Source: JBDTMT01 sp033764095
GTDB taxonomy: Bacteria; Desulfobacterota; Binatia; HRBIN30; CADEER01
Length of the DNA stretch: 55,701 nt
Assembly (NCBI GenBank): GCA_033764095.1
Contig: JANRJF010000361.1
Location: 1 to 55,701 of the forward strand
Direction of reading: 5' to 3'
Both the position numbers and the translations under genes were made by a program. This document shows, in pieces, positions 1 through 8,255 of this stretch (positions are counted from its first letter, which is position 1; the number at the start of each line of letters is the position of its first letter). The notes under the pieces are model-generated. The model did not search any database. It saw only the letters and a program-made list of their open reading frames with translations, and was not told the DNA's origin.

Positions 1-1706
1 CACTCCAGCGGCTTGATGTCGGTGCCGGTGGCGATCATGTCGACGGTCACCGCGACGCGCGGGTTGTAGCTGTTGCGGAACGAGGCGATCAGCGCCTCGG
101 GCTTGTACGACGCGCCGGCGCGCCGGCCGGCGCCGCGCGGCGCGCCGGACTCGGGCTTGTAGGTGACCTTCACCGCCGCCTCGTTCGACAGCGGCCACTC
201 CTCGCGCAGGATGCGCAGGATGTCCTCGGCGTGGTCGTCCGACTTGGCGAAGATCAGCGTCTTCGGCAGCTCGCGGCGGCCGGGGAAGATGTCGGTGAAC
301 ATCTTCTGCTTCAGCGTGCGCACCACGGTGCGGATCTGGTCGGGGACGACGACGCTGCGATCGACCTGCTCGGCGGCGTAGGGAAGATCCTCGTCGAGCG
401 TCTCCCAGCGCACGGCGCGCGTCTGCCGGTCGCGACGGCCAACCACGACGCGCGCCGCTCCCGCCGGCGCCTCGGCGACGATCAGGCCGCCGCCCTCGGT
501 GACGCGGGTGCGGATGTCGTAGACCTGGAACGGCACGTTGACGCGGTCGCGCACCGCCTGCACGTGCGTGTACTCGCTGACCACGTTCTTGTGGAAGAAC
601 GCGTAGGTGTGGTTCGCCGGCGTCGCGGTGAGGCCGATCAGCGCGGCGTCAAAGTACTCCAGTACCTGGCGCCACAGCGTGTAGATCGAGCGGTGGCACT
701 CGTCGACGATGACGACGTCGAAGAACTCCGGCGGCAGCGTCGGGCTGTAGACCACCGGCGGCGGCTCGCGCAGCAGCGCGGCGCCGTGGCCGGCGAAGGC
801 CGAACCCTCTTCCAGATCCTCGTCGAGCTGCGGCTCGCCCTTGAGGATCGAGTAGAGGCGCTGGATGGTGGTGATCACCACCTTGTTGACCGGATCGATG
901 GTGTTGTGGGTGAGATTCACCGCGTTGTACAGCTCGGTGAACTTCCGCCCGTCGTCCGGCGTCGTGTAGGCCTGGAATTCCTTCAGCGCCTGGCGGCCGA
1001 GGTTGCCGCGGTCGACGAGGAACAGGACGCGGCGAGCGCCGCCCTCCTTCACCAGGCGATAGACGGCGGAGATGGCGGTGAAGGTCTTGCCGCCGCCGGT
1101 GGCCATCTGGATGAGGGCGCGCGGCTTGCCGTCGCGCAGGCTGGCTTCGAGGTTCTCGACGGCGCGGATCTGCGCCGGCCACATGCCGGCGGTGTTGAGC
1201 GGCGGGAAGTGCTGCAGGCGGCCTTTCAGGGTCGGCGCCGGCGGCGCACCGGGACGCTGGTGGCGGCGGTCGAGCTCGGCGTCGAGCCAAGCCTGCAGCG
1301 TCTCCGGGCGATGGAACCAGAAGAGCTGGCGGGCGCGCGGCTCGGGGTCGAGGCCGTTGGTGAAGAAGGTCTCGACGCCGGTGCTCTCGTAGAGGAACGG
1401 CAGCGGCCGGATCGGCACCTGCAGCGGCTGCGGGGCGCGCTCGGCGTAGGCGCGCGTCTGCGCCTCGACGGTGGACAGCGTCACGCCGGCCTTCTTCGCC
1501 TCGACCACGCCGACCAGTTGGTTGCCGAGGAACAGCGCGTAGTCGGCCGGCCCCGCCTCGGTACGCAGCTCGCGGATCGCCACGCCCGGCGCGGCGGCGA
1601 GGTTCATCTGGCTGCGGTGCTGCACCGCCCAGCCGGCGGCGGCGAGCATGGCGTCGATCTGCTCGCGGGCGCGCTGTTCGGGCAGGTCGGCGGGCGGAGG
1701 CACCAT
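1..1706 (-). CDS. hsdR: Type I restriction enzyme R subunit (HsdR), C-terminus beyond window
   Basis: This is the ATP-dependent translocase/endonuclease subunit of a type I restriction-modification system. The frame runs from an ATG at 1706 to the left edge without a stop, giving about 568 residues, so the C-terminal part is missing. Near the N-terminus a segment reading DYALFLGNQLVGVVEAKKAG matches the PD-(D/E)XK nuclease core of HsdR. It is followed by Walker A (MATGGGKT, near 1090-1113), the DECH box at 693-704 with GLTATP motif III just after it, and VDMIATGTDIKPLE (motif VI region) close to position 10-60. The order nuclease, then SF2 helicase, is that of HsdR. Neither hsdM nor hsdS is visible; they would have to lie beyond the left edge. 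The upstream spacer holds a repeat element and the next gene is divergent. Confidence 0.93.
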   Translation of the reverse strand, partial: MVPPPADLPEQRAREQIDAMLAAAGWAVQHRSQMNLAAAPGVAIRELRTEAGPADYALFLGNQLVGVVEAKKAGVTLSTVEAQTRAYAERAPQPLQVPIRPLPFLYESTGVETFFTNGLDPEPRARQLFWFHRPETLQAWLDAELDRRHQRPGAPPAPTLKGRLQHFPPLNTAGMWPAQIRAVENLEASLRDGKPRALIQMATGGGKTFTAISAVYRLVKEGGARRVLFLVDRGNLGRQALKEFQAYTTPDDGRKFTELYNAVNLTHNTIDPVNKVVITTIQRLYSILKGEPQLDEDLEEGSAFAGHGAALLREPPPVVYSPTLPPEFFDVVIVDECHRSIYTLWRQVLEYFDAALIGLTATPANHTYAFFHKNVVSEYTHVQAVRDRVNVPFQVYDIRTRVTEGGGLIVAEAPAGAARVVVGRRDRQTRAVRWETLDEDLPYAAEQVDRSVVVPDQIRTVVRTLKQKMFTDIFPGRRELPKTLIFAKSDDHAEDILRILREEWPLSNEAAVKVTYKPESGAPRGAGRRAGASYKPEALIASFRNSYNPRVAVTVDMIATGTDIKPLE

Positions 1707-1827
1707 GGCGGTCGGGGTGGCGCGGGAGGGGCTGGCTCGGGCGCGGTAGTATGCAGGCGGTGCGGGCGTCAAGAAACGCGCGTGGCTCGGCGCGACGGGG
1801 CACGGGACACGGGCACAGGGGCGCAGG

Positions 1828-1985
1828 GCACGGATTACACGGATTGCGTTTGAGGATTACACGGATATGGCGATCGACTCAGTTTGATCTCTTTCTTTCT
1901 CCCTTCTTCTTTCCGTGGCCATCCGTGTAATCCGTGGCCGGAGTCCGGCGCCGCGGTAATCCGTGGCCGGAGTCCGGCGCCGCGG
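1828..1985. repeat. Intergenic inverted repeat, CACGGATTA family copy 1, with 29-bp tandem duplication
   Basis: The left arm has two near-copies of a word (cacggattacacggat at 1829-1844, then gaggattacacggat at 1852-1866). A pyrimidine-rich centre (ctttctttctcccttcttct) follows, and the right arm atccgtgtaatccgtggcc lies at 1921-1939. The right arm and its GC-rich flank are then exactly duplicated: the 29 bp at 1927-1955 are repeated at 1956-1984. The element fills most of the 393-bp spacer between the divergent hsdR and the metallohydrolase gene. I see no ORF in that spacer. Three other copies lie at 7329, 20673 and 23901, all in the same orientation. Confidence 0.85.
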
Positions 1986-2099
1986 CCTGAGTCCAACGCT
2001 CCGGCGCGAGTCCGACGCCCCCAAAAGGGGGATTGCTTAAGCCTCTCCGTGTCGGCTTAGCTGAACGTTGGTTCTGTTCGACAAGGGGGGTCTCACTCG

Positions 2100-5000
2100 A
2101 TGGTTACGCGGATGATGCTCGCGGTGCTCGCGAGCGTGGGGTTGGTGTGTGTCAACCTGGCGCCGGCGCAGGCGGCGCTCTCGACGGCGCAGCAGCTCTG
2201 TCAGGGCAAGGTCGGCAAGAGCGGCCGGACCTACGTGAAGACGCGCGTCAAGGCGCTCAGCGCCTGCTTCGACGCGATCAACGCCGGCGAGTTGGCGACC
2301 GGCACCGACTGCACGCTGGAGGCGAAGCCGGCTGACAAGCTGGCCAAGGCCGAGGCCAAGCTGCGCGACAAGATCGCCGACAGCTGCCCCGACGCGGTGG
2401 TGGCGACGCTCGACTTCGGCGGCCTGTGCGCCGGGGTGACGACGGCCACCGATCTCGCCGACTGCCAGGTCGAGGAGCACATCGCCGCGGCCGACGCGAT
2501 CCTCACCGCGGCCTACGACGACGGGCGCCGCGTCTGCCTGGGCGGCTCCAACGCCGGCCTGGCCTGCACCGTGCCGGCCAACTGCCCGTCCAGCACCTGC
2601 GTGCTCGACCGCAGCGTCGGCGCCTGCGTCGGCGGCGCCAACGACGGCCTGCCCTGCCGCGAGACCGCCGATTGCCCGAGCGGCGCCTGCACGCTGAGCC
2701 TGGCGCAACAGGACTGTGCCGCGGCGCTGAGCAAGCAGCTCGGCAAGCTGGCCGCCAAGCGCCAGGGCCTGGCGCAGAAGTGCAAGAAGAGCGTCGGCAA
2801 GGACAAGCTGCCGCTCAGCACCGACTGCATCGCCGCGGCGCAGACGCAGATCGACAAGGCGATGGCCAAGACGGTCGCCGCCATCCAGGCCGCCTGCCCC
2901 GACGCGGTGACCGCGACGATGAAGTTCGGCGGCGCCTGCGACCTGCAGACCGACGACGCGGCGCTCGCCGCCTGCGGCACCTGCACCGTGAACCGCGAGG
3001 CCGACGGCCTGATCCTCACCGAGTACGGCAGCAGCGCGCGCGGCGGCACCGCCGAGCTCAAGCAGATCAGCAACCTCGCCGATTGCGTCGGCGGCCCGCT
3101 CAGCCGCTGCCGGCTGAACGACTACATCCTGCGCAACGACAAGATCCGCGTCGTCATCCAGAACGTGCAGCGCAACCTGTTCGGCATCGGCCAGTTCGGT
3201 GGCCAGATCATCGACGGCGACGTCGTGCGCAGCAGCGGGCCCGACCGCGACTCCTTCGAGGAGTGGAGCGTGGCGCTGAACATCGAGAGCACCGCGCACT
3301 ACACCGCGCTGACCATCCTCAACGACGGCAGCAACGGCGGACCGGCGGTGCTGCGCGCCACCGGCGTCGACGACCTGCTCGACTTCCTCAACCCGAGCTC
3401 GGTGGTCGCCGCCTTCGGCTTTCCGCTGCCGCCCAGCGCCAACGACAACAACATCCCGGTCACCGTCACCACCGACTACATCCTCGAGCCGGGCACCAAC
3501 TACGTGCGCGTCGAGACCACCGTGCAGAACATCGGCGGCGCGCCGCTCAACATCTTCATGGGCGAATACCTCGCCGGCTCCGGCCAGCTCGAGATGTTCC
3601 AGCCCGGCTACGGCTTCGGCGAGCCGTTGATCGGCACGCGCTGCCCGGTCGCCAACCATCAGAACCTCTGCAACTTCACCGCCTACAGCGGCGTCGACGA
3701 GGCCGACGGCGTCTCCTACGGCTACGTCCACACCTCGCCGGGCTCCAGCACCTTCACCACCTCCGGCGTGCACGTGCCGCAGCTGCAGGTCGAGGTGCTG
3801 CTGGCGCTCGCCGGCCTGGCGCAGCCGCCGTTCACGCTGCAAGCGAACGGCAACCCCGGCGACGCACTGTCGCTGACCCGCTACTTCGTGGTCGGCAAGG
3901 GCAACGTCTCCGACATCTCCGACGCGCGCAACGAGATCGCCTGCCTGCCCACCGGCACGCTGTCCGGCACCGTCACCGCCGGCGGCAACCCGGCGGTGCG
4001 CGCCGACATCGCCGTGCTCGGCAATCCGGCCGACGGACCCGGCCTGGCGGTGCTGACCCGCAACGTCGTCACCCACGCGCGCACCGACGACGCCGGCAAC
4101 TACTCGCTCACCCTGCCGCCGGGCAACTACACCGTCGTCGCCAACCTCGACGGCTCCCCCTACGAGGGCGGCCTCGGCACGCCGACGCAGCACCCGGTGG
4201 CGATCACCGCTTTCGCCACCACGACGCAGAACGTCGCGCTGCCCGCCACCGGCGCCATCCAGGTGACCGTGCAGGACGAGAACAGCCAGCCGATCCCGGC
4301 CAAGGTGTCGGTGGTCGGCTTCGACCCCAGCCCCGATCCGATGAACCTGCAGGCGGTGCCGTTCGTCGGCAACCAGGACACCGCCGTGTTCGGCGAGCGC
4401 ATCGAGGACGGCCTGCCCTACGGCATCGCCAAGGTGATGTTCCTCGGCGCCGACGGCGACAGCGGCGTGCAGACGATCGAGCCGGGCTCGTACCGCGTCT
4501 ACGCCTCGCGCGGCACCGAGTACTCGCTCGCCAGCCAGCCGGTCACCGTCACCGCCGGCGCGACGCAGAACGTCGGCGCCACCGTCGAGCGCGTCGTCGA
4601 CTCGACCGGCTTCATCACCGCCGACTTCCACGTCCACTCGATCGACAGCCCCGACGCGCAGGTGGCCAAGCACGACCGCGTCACCACCATGATGGCCGAG
4701 GGCGTCGACTTCTTCGCCAGCAGCGACCACGACTTCCGCGCCGACTTCCAGCCGACCATCGACGCCATGGGCGTCGACGACCTGGTCGGCACCACTCCCG
4801 GCCAGGAGGCGACCACCTTCGACTACGGCCACTTCAACGTCTGGCCGGTCACCGTCGATCCGAACCAGGTCAACGGCGGCGCCCTCGACCACGGCGGCGC
4901 CGCGCCGGACGGCCAGGACTACCCCTCGTCCGGCTACTTCGCGCGGCCGCCGGTGGACGTCATCGCCGACGGCCACGCCGCGGCGCCGGGCGCCGGCAAC

Positions 5001-6017
5001 ACCGTGCAGATCAACCACATCGACTGGTTCTTCAGCATCGGCAGCGGCACCGGCGGCCTGGCGATCGACAGCGGCCTGACCCCGCCGGCCTCGGCGCCCT
5101 CCGCCATCGTCGGCCCGGCGCGCCGCCTCGACCCGTCGATCCCGAACTACTTCACCGACACCTTCGACGCGATGGAGATCTGGATCGGCGACGGCCGCGG
5201 CCAGATGTTCAACACCTTCCTCGGCGAGAACGCCGGCGACTGGTTCAACCTGCTCAACCAGGGCATCGTGCGCGCCGCGGTGGCGGACTCCGACACGCAC
5301 AACACCATCACCAACGTCGCCGGGCTGCCGCACAACATCGTCGCCTCGCCGAGCGACGACCCCGGCGACCTCAGCGGCCTCGCCGACACCATCTCGGCCA
5401 ACGTCAACGCCGGCCGCAACGTCGGCAGCAACGGCCCGATGGTGCGCGTCTCGGCCAACGCCGCCTCGACCGGCCAGACCGGCTCGCTGGCGCTCGGCGA
5501 TCCGCTCACCATCGCGACCACCGACGGCGCGGTGGACATCACCGTCGACATCCAGAGCCCGACCTGGATCGAGTTCGACACGGTCGAGTACTACGTCAAC
5601 TCGACGACCACCCGCACGATGTCGAACAAGGAGACCGGCAACGGGCTGGTCAGCGTGAAGCGCTACTCGATCACGCCCGACTACGTGCAGACCGCGCCGG
5701 CCGACTTCACGGTCACCACCGTGCCGGTGGCCGGCACCTCCTCGAGCCGCTTCGAGGCGACGACGACGCTGTCGCTCACCGGCCTCAGCGAGGACATCTG
5801 GGTGGTGGTGATGGTGAAGGGCACCGACGGCGTGTCGCGGCCGCTCTACCCGGTGCTGCCGAACAGCCTGAAGAAGAACACCAACACCACGCTCGCCCAA
5901 CTCACCGACGGCAACCTGAACGAGGACGGCATCACCGCGCTGGCGTTCACCAATCCGCTGTTCGTCGACGTCGACGGCGGCGGCTGGACGGCGCCGGGAG
6001 TGCAGATCAACCCCTGA
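2100..6017 (+). CDS. Secreted CehA/McbA-type PHP-like metallohydrolase with duplicated Cys-rich N-terminus
   Basis: The protein has 1305 residues. A signal peptide (about 1-26, ending PAQA/A) predicts export. Residues about 30-115 and 205-300 are two copies of a Cys/Lys-rich helical module, each ending CPDAV.AT..FGG.C. They are separated by two short GG.N.GL.C.....CPS..C motifs. A beta-rich middle follows, including a carboxypeptidase-regulatory-like segment near 610-690. The C-terminal half holds a PHP-like metal site: HVH at 844-846, SDHDF with His877, an NHIDW motif, and DSDTH with Asp1065 and His1067. This layout matches CehA/McbA family metallohydrolases, which hydrolyse esters or phosphoesters; the substrate here is unknown. 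ATG at 2100 follows a G-rich Shine-Dalgarno-like run. The stop overlaps the ATG of the HEAT gene (TGATG), so the two are translationally coupled. Confidence 0.85.
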   Translation: MVTRMMLAVLASVGLVCVNLAPAQAALSTAQQLCQGKVGKSGRTYVKTRVKALSACFDAINAGELATGTDCTLEAKPADKLAKAEAKLRDKIADSCPDAVVATLDFGGLCAGVTTATDLADCQVEEHIAAADAILTAAYDDGRRVCLGGSNAGLACTVPANCPSSTCVLDRSVGACVGGANDGLPCRETADCPSGACTLSLAQQDCAAALSKQLGKLAAKRQGLAQKCKKSVGKDKLPLSTDCIAAAQTQIDKAMAKTVAAIQAACPDAVTATMKFGGACDLQTDDAALAACGTCTVNREADGLILTEYGSSARGGTAELKQISNLADCVGGPLSRCRLNDYILRNDKIRVVIQNVQRNLFGIGQFGGQIIDGDVVRSSGPDRDSFEEWSVALNIESTAHYTALTILNDGSNGGPAVLRATGVDDLLDFLNPSSVVAAFGFPLPPSANDNNIPVTVTTDYILEPGTNYVRVETTVQNIGGAPLNIFMGEYLAGSGQLEMFQPGYGFGEPLIGTRCPVANHQNLCNFTAYSGVDEADGVSYGYVHTSPGSSTFTTSGVHVPQLQVEVLLALAGLAQPPFTLQANGNPGDALSLTRYFVVGKGNVSDISDARNEIACLPTGTLSGTVTAGGNPAVRADIAVLGNPADGPGLAVLTRNVVTHARTDDAGNYSLTLPPGNYTVVANLDGSPYEGGLGTPTQHPVAITAFATTTQNVALPATGAIQVTVQDENSQPIPAKVSVVGFDPSPDPMNLQAVPFVGNQDTAVFGERIEDGLPYGIAKVMFLGADGDSGVQTIEPGSYRVYASRGTEYSLASQPVTVTAGATQNVGATVERVVDSTGFITADFHVHSIDSPDAQVAKHDRVTTMMAEGVDFFASSDHDFRADFQPTIDAMGVDDLVGTTPGQEATTFDYGHFNVWPVTVDPNQVNGGALDHGGAAPDGQDYPSSGYFARPPVDVIADGHAAAPGAGNTVQINHIDWFFSIGSGTGGLAIDSGLTPPASAPSAIVGPARRLDPSIPNYFTDTFDAMEIWIGDGRGQMFNTFLGENAGDWFNLLNQGIVRAAVADSDTHNTITNVAGLPHNIVASPSDDPGDLSGLADTISANVNAGRNVGSNGPMVRVSANAASTGQTGSLALGDPLTIATTDGAVDITVDIQSPTWIEFDTVEYYVNSTTTRTMSNKETGNGLVSVKRYSITPDYVQTAPADFTVTTVPVAGTSSSRFEATTTLSLTGLSEDIWVVVMVKGTDGVSRPLYPVLPNSLKKNTNTTLAQLTDGNLNEDGITALAFTNPLFVDVDGGGWTAPGVQINP

Positions 6018-7297
6018 TGACGTCCGGCTTCCCGACCGCCGACGGCGGCGCGCGCGATCGCCGTCGATCGCCGCGCCGCCGGCTGGCGCTCGCCCTGCTC
6101 GCCCTGCTGGCAGCCTCGCCAGCCGGCGCCGCCACCGCCCCGCGCCTGCAGAGCCTGCTCAAGTCGGCGCGCGTCGCCCTCGCCGGCCACGTCGACGGCG
6201 TGGTCGAGTACGACGACGGGCGCGTCGCCGTGCTCGCCGTCGCCGCCGATCAGGTCTTCCGCGGCAGCGTGCCCGGCACCCCGCCGCTCGTGCAGGTGGT
6301 CGAGCTGCGCGAGGGCGCCACCCGCGCGTCGATCGCCAGCGGCGCGCGCGGCCTCTTCTTCCTGCGCCCGGCGGCGCGCACCAGCTATCTCGCCCAGACC
6401 CTGCCGCCGGGCTCGTACGACCAGCTCCTGGCCGACGCCGGCGCCTTCGTCGCCGCCGACTCGCCGGCCGAGCTCGCTCGCCAGCGCGACATCCTCGGCC
6501 GCGTGCTCAAGTCGCTCACCGGCCCCGGGCTCGACGCGGCCGCGCAGCGCCAGCTGACGGTCCTGCTGCTCGAAGCCGACAACCCGTTGCTGGTCGAGGA
6601 CGGCGCCGCCGGCGTCGCCGACCTGCGGGCGCCGCTCAGCCCGGACGAGGGCCGCGCGCTCGAAGCGGCGCTGCTGCGCAGCGCGCTGCCGGAGCGCGTG
6701 CGCCTGGCGCTGGTGCGCAGCGTCGCCGACGCCAGGCTCACCGCCATGGTGCCGGCGCTGCAGAAGATCGACGCGCCGCCGGCGCTGATGGAAGCCGCCT
6801 GGCAGGCGCTCGACGCCCTCGGCGCCGGGCTGTCCGAGACGACGCTCGACGAGCGCTTGCGCGATCCGGCCGCCGCCACGCGCAGCGCCGCGCTGCGCGA
6901 GAAGCTCCAGCGCGACGGCGTCGCGGCGATCGCCGCGGTCGCCCCGCTGGTCACCAGGGATGCGTCACCCGAGGTGCGCCGCGCCGGCATCGACGCGCTC
7001 GGCGCGCTCAAGCAACCGGAGGGCCTGCCGGTGCTGGAGGTCGCCTTCGTCGACAACGACACCGAGCTGCGCCAGGCCGCCGCGCGCGCCATCTACTCGA
7101 TCGGCGGCCCGCCCGCCGTCGCCGCGCTGGAGCGCCTCGCCACCACCGGCCCGATCGACTCGCAGCGCTACGCCGTGGTGGCGCTGATGCTGATCGACGA
7201 CCCGAGCAAGACCGCCATCGTCGAGCGTCTCGGCAAGACCCACCCCGATGCCGACATCCGCAAGCTGATCACCTCCGGCCCCGAGACCCATCATTGA
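6017..7297 (+). CDS. Secreted HEAT-repeat protein
   Basis: The protein has 426 residues. The start is the ATG that overlaps the upstream stop (TGATG), although the longer reading frame stays open far upstream. The N-terminus has arginines and then a hydrophobic stretch (LALALLALLAASPAGAA), a plausible signal peptide cleaved near residue 38. Residues about 50-130 look like a small beta domain. From about 210 onward helical repeats of HEAT/PBS-lyase type appear, for example SPEVRRAGIDALGAL and DTELRQAAARAIYSIG. Such repeats serve as protein-binding scaffolds. Coupling to the metallohydrolase gene suggests a joint envelope or periplasmic role, but the partner is not identified. Confidence 0.8.
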   Translation: MTSGFPTADGGARDRRRSPRRRLALALLALLAASPAGAATAPRLQSLLKSARVALAGHVDGVVEYDDGRVAVLAVAADQVFRGSVPGTPPLVQVVELREGATRASIASGARGLFFLRPAARTSYLAQTLPPGSYDQLLADAGAFVAADSPAELARQRDILGRVLKSLTGPGLDAAAQRQLTVLLLEADNPLLVEDGAAGVADLRAPLSPDEGRALEAALLRSALPERVRLALVRSVADARLTAMVPALQKIDAPPALMEAAWQALDALGAGLSETTLDERLRDPAAATRSAALREKLQRDGVAAIAAVAPLVTRDASPEVRRAGIDALGALKQPEGLPVLEVAFVDNDTELRQAAARAIYSIGGPPAVAALERLATTGPIDSQRYAVVALMLIDDPSKTAIVERLGKTHPDADIRKLITSGPETHH

Positions 7298-7328
7298 ACG
7301 AGCGCGTCTTTGAGCAGGCGCGCTGGGG

Positions 7329-7433
7329 GCACGGATTACGTTTGAGGATTATACAGATACTGCGATCGACCCAGTTCGATCTCTTTCTGTTCTTCTTTCT
7401 TCGTTCCGTGGCCATCCGTGGAATCCGTGGCCG
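7329..7433. repeat. Intergenic inverted repeat, CACGGATTA family copy 2
   Basis: This is a close relative of the element at 1828. It shares the left arm cacggattac, the internal tttgaggatta, a gcgatcgac...cagtt.gatctctttct core, the pyrimidine tract and the right arm ggccatccgtggaatccgtgg. It begins about 30 bp after the HEAT gene stop, in a spacer of 290 bp. The rest of that spacer (7434-7587) shows no clear feature apart from the GGGGAGGGAAG ribosome-binding site of the next gene. Confidence 0.8.
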
Positions 7434-7587
7434 AAGTCCCCGGCTACCAAGCCGCGCCTCGCGCTCAACACGACTCCCCGCCGGATGCGCGACTGCTTGC
7501 CGGGCGGACGGGGCGCAGGATATCCGGGCGCGCAACGCGCGAGTCTAGCGGCATTTACAGCGACTCGGTCACAGGGGAGGGAAGCCA

Positions 7588-7968
7588 ATGCATTCGATCA
7601 TTCGTTGCGGGCTCGCGGCCGGCATCGCGCTGGCGACATTCGCCGCCGGCGTCGCAGTGGGCGAGAACCAGTTTGGCCAGCCCGACTCCGTCCTGCACAT
7701 CGTCACGGTGAAGTGGAAGGGGAACGCCACCGCCGAGCAGAAGCAGAAGGCCATCGACGGCGTCCGGACGCTGGCGTCGAAGTACGACGGCATCAAGAAC
7801 ATCTGGCTGAAACCGCTCAGGGTCCAGGACACCGACGCCGTGCTGGTGATGGAGTTCCGCGACGCCGCGGCACTCAAGGCGTACGCAGACTCGCCGGCGC
7901 AGAAGGAATGGTACGAGGTGTACATCCCGATTCGCAGCGCCAGCCGCACGCACGATGTGACGAATTAG
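7588..7968 (+). CDS. Exported Dabb (stress-responsive A/B barrel) domain protein
   Basis: The protein has 126 residues. Residues 1-25 form a hydrophobic signal sequence. The remainder matches the Dabb ferredoxin-like fold: it opens with VLHIVTVKWKGNATAEQK, has the middle GIKNIWLKP, a VLVMEFRD strand, and ends with the AYADSPAQKEW helix seen in this family. Dabb proteins are usually cytosolic dimers, sometimes with cyclase activity; an exported version is less common and its role is unknown. ATG at 7588 is preceded by GGGGAGGGAAG at good spacing. It is transcribed on its own between two repeat elements. Confidence 0.85.
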   Translation: MHSIIRCGLAAGIALATFAAGVAVGENQFGQPDSVLHIVTVKWKGNATAEQKQKAIDGVRTLASKYDGIKNIWLKPLRVQDTDAVLVMEFRDAAALKAYADSPAQKEWYEVYIPIRSASRTHDVTN

Positions 7969-7980
7969 CCTTGGAGAGAC

Positions 7981-8145
7981 AAAAGAATTCACCACAGAGG
8001 CACAGAGTGCACAGAGAGGACGGGGCCTAGCGAGATCAGGCACATGGTTCCCGAAACCTATTGTTGATGGCTCTGAAGGGATGGCGCGCGTGCGGAGCTG
8101 CCGCAGTCCCCTCTGGGGCGGTGTGCCTCTGTGGTGAATTCTTTT
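7981..8145. repeat. Perfect 24-bp inverted repeat pair (ACCACAGAGGCACAG word) between convergent genes
   Basis: The left arm 7981-8004 (aaaagaattcaccacagagg plus caca) is an exact reverse complement of 8122-8145. Inside the left arm the word continues as cacagagtgcacagagagga, a quasi-tandem series. The 117-bp interior has no ORF of note. The element starts 12 bp after the Dabb stop and lies between convergent genes. The right arm ends in ctttttgg, so a folded transcript could also act as a terminator, though the loop is long. Confidence 0.85.
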
Positions 8146-8181
8146 TGGCACTTCGACGTTAGTGTCCGCGTCATCGTCCTC

Positions 8182-8255
8182 GTAGGGGCGCGCCGCGGCG
8201 CGCCCGCGATTGCGACGACCGTGTCGACCGCGGGCGGGGCAAGCCCCGGCCCTAC
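8182..8255. repeat. GTAGGGGC...GCCCTAC palindromic element
   Basis: Short inverted termini (GTAGGGGC at 8182, GCCCTAC ending 8255) enclose a perfect 20-bp palindrome at 8186-8205 (gggcgcgccgcggcgcgccc) and a second small hairpin ggggcaagcccc. The element's right end contains the TAG stop codon (8252-8254 on the minus strand) of the following large gene. Confidence 0.6.

Noticed and set aside
1..1706. A defence island at the left edge
   Set aside because: Only hsdR is visible. No methylase, specificity subunit, toxin or other defence gene follows, so an island cannot be claimed from this window.
2037..5900. A 1287-residue minus-strand reading frame opposite the metallohydrolase gene
   Set aside because: Its composition is dominated by Arg, Val, Asp, Gly and Ala as expected for an antisense GC-rich frame, with no motifs; the plus-strand gene has a signal peptide and metal-site motifs.
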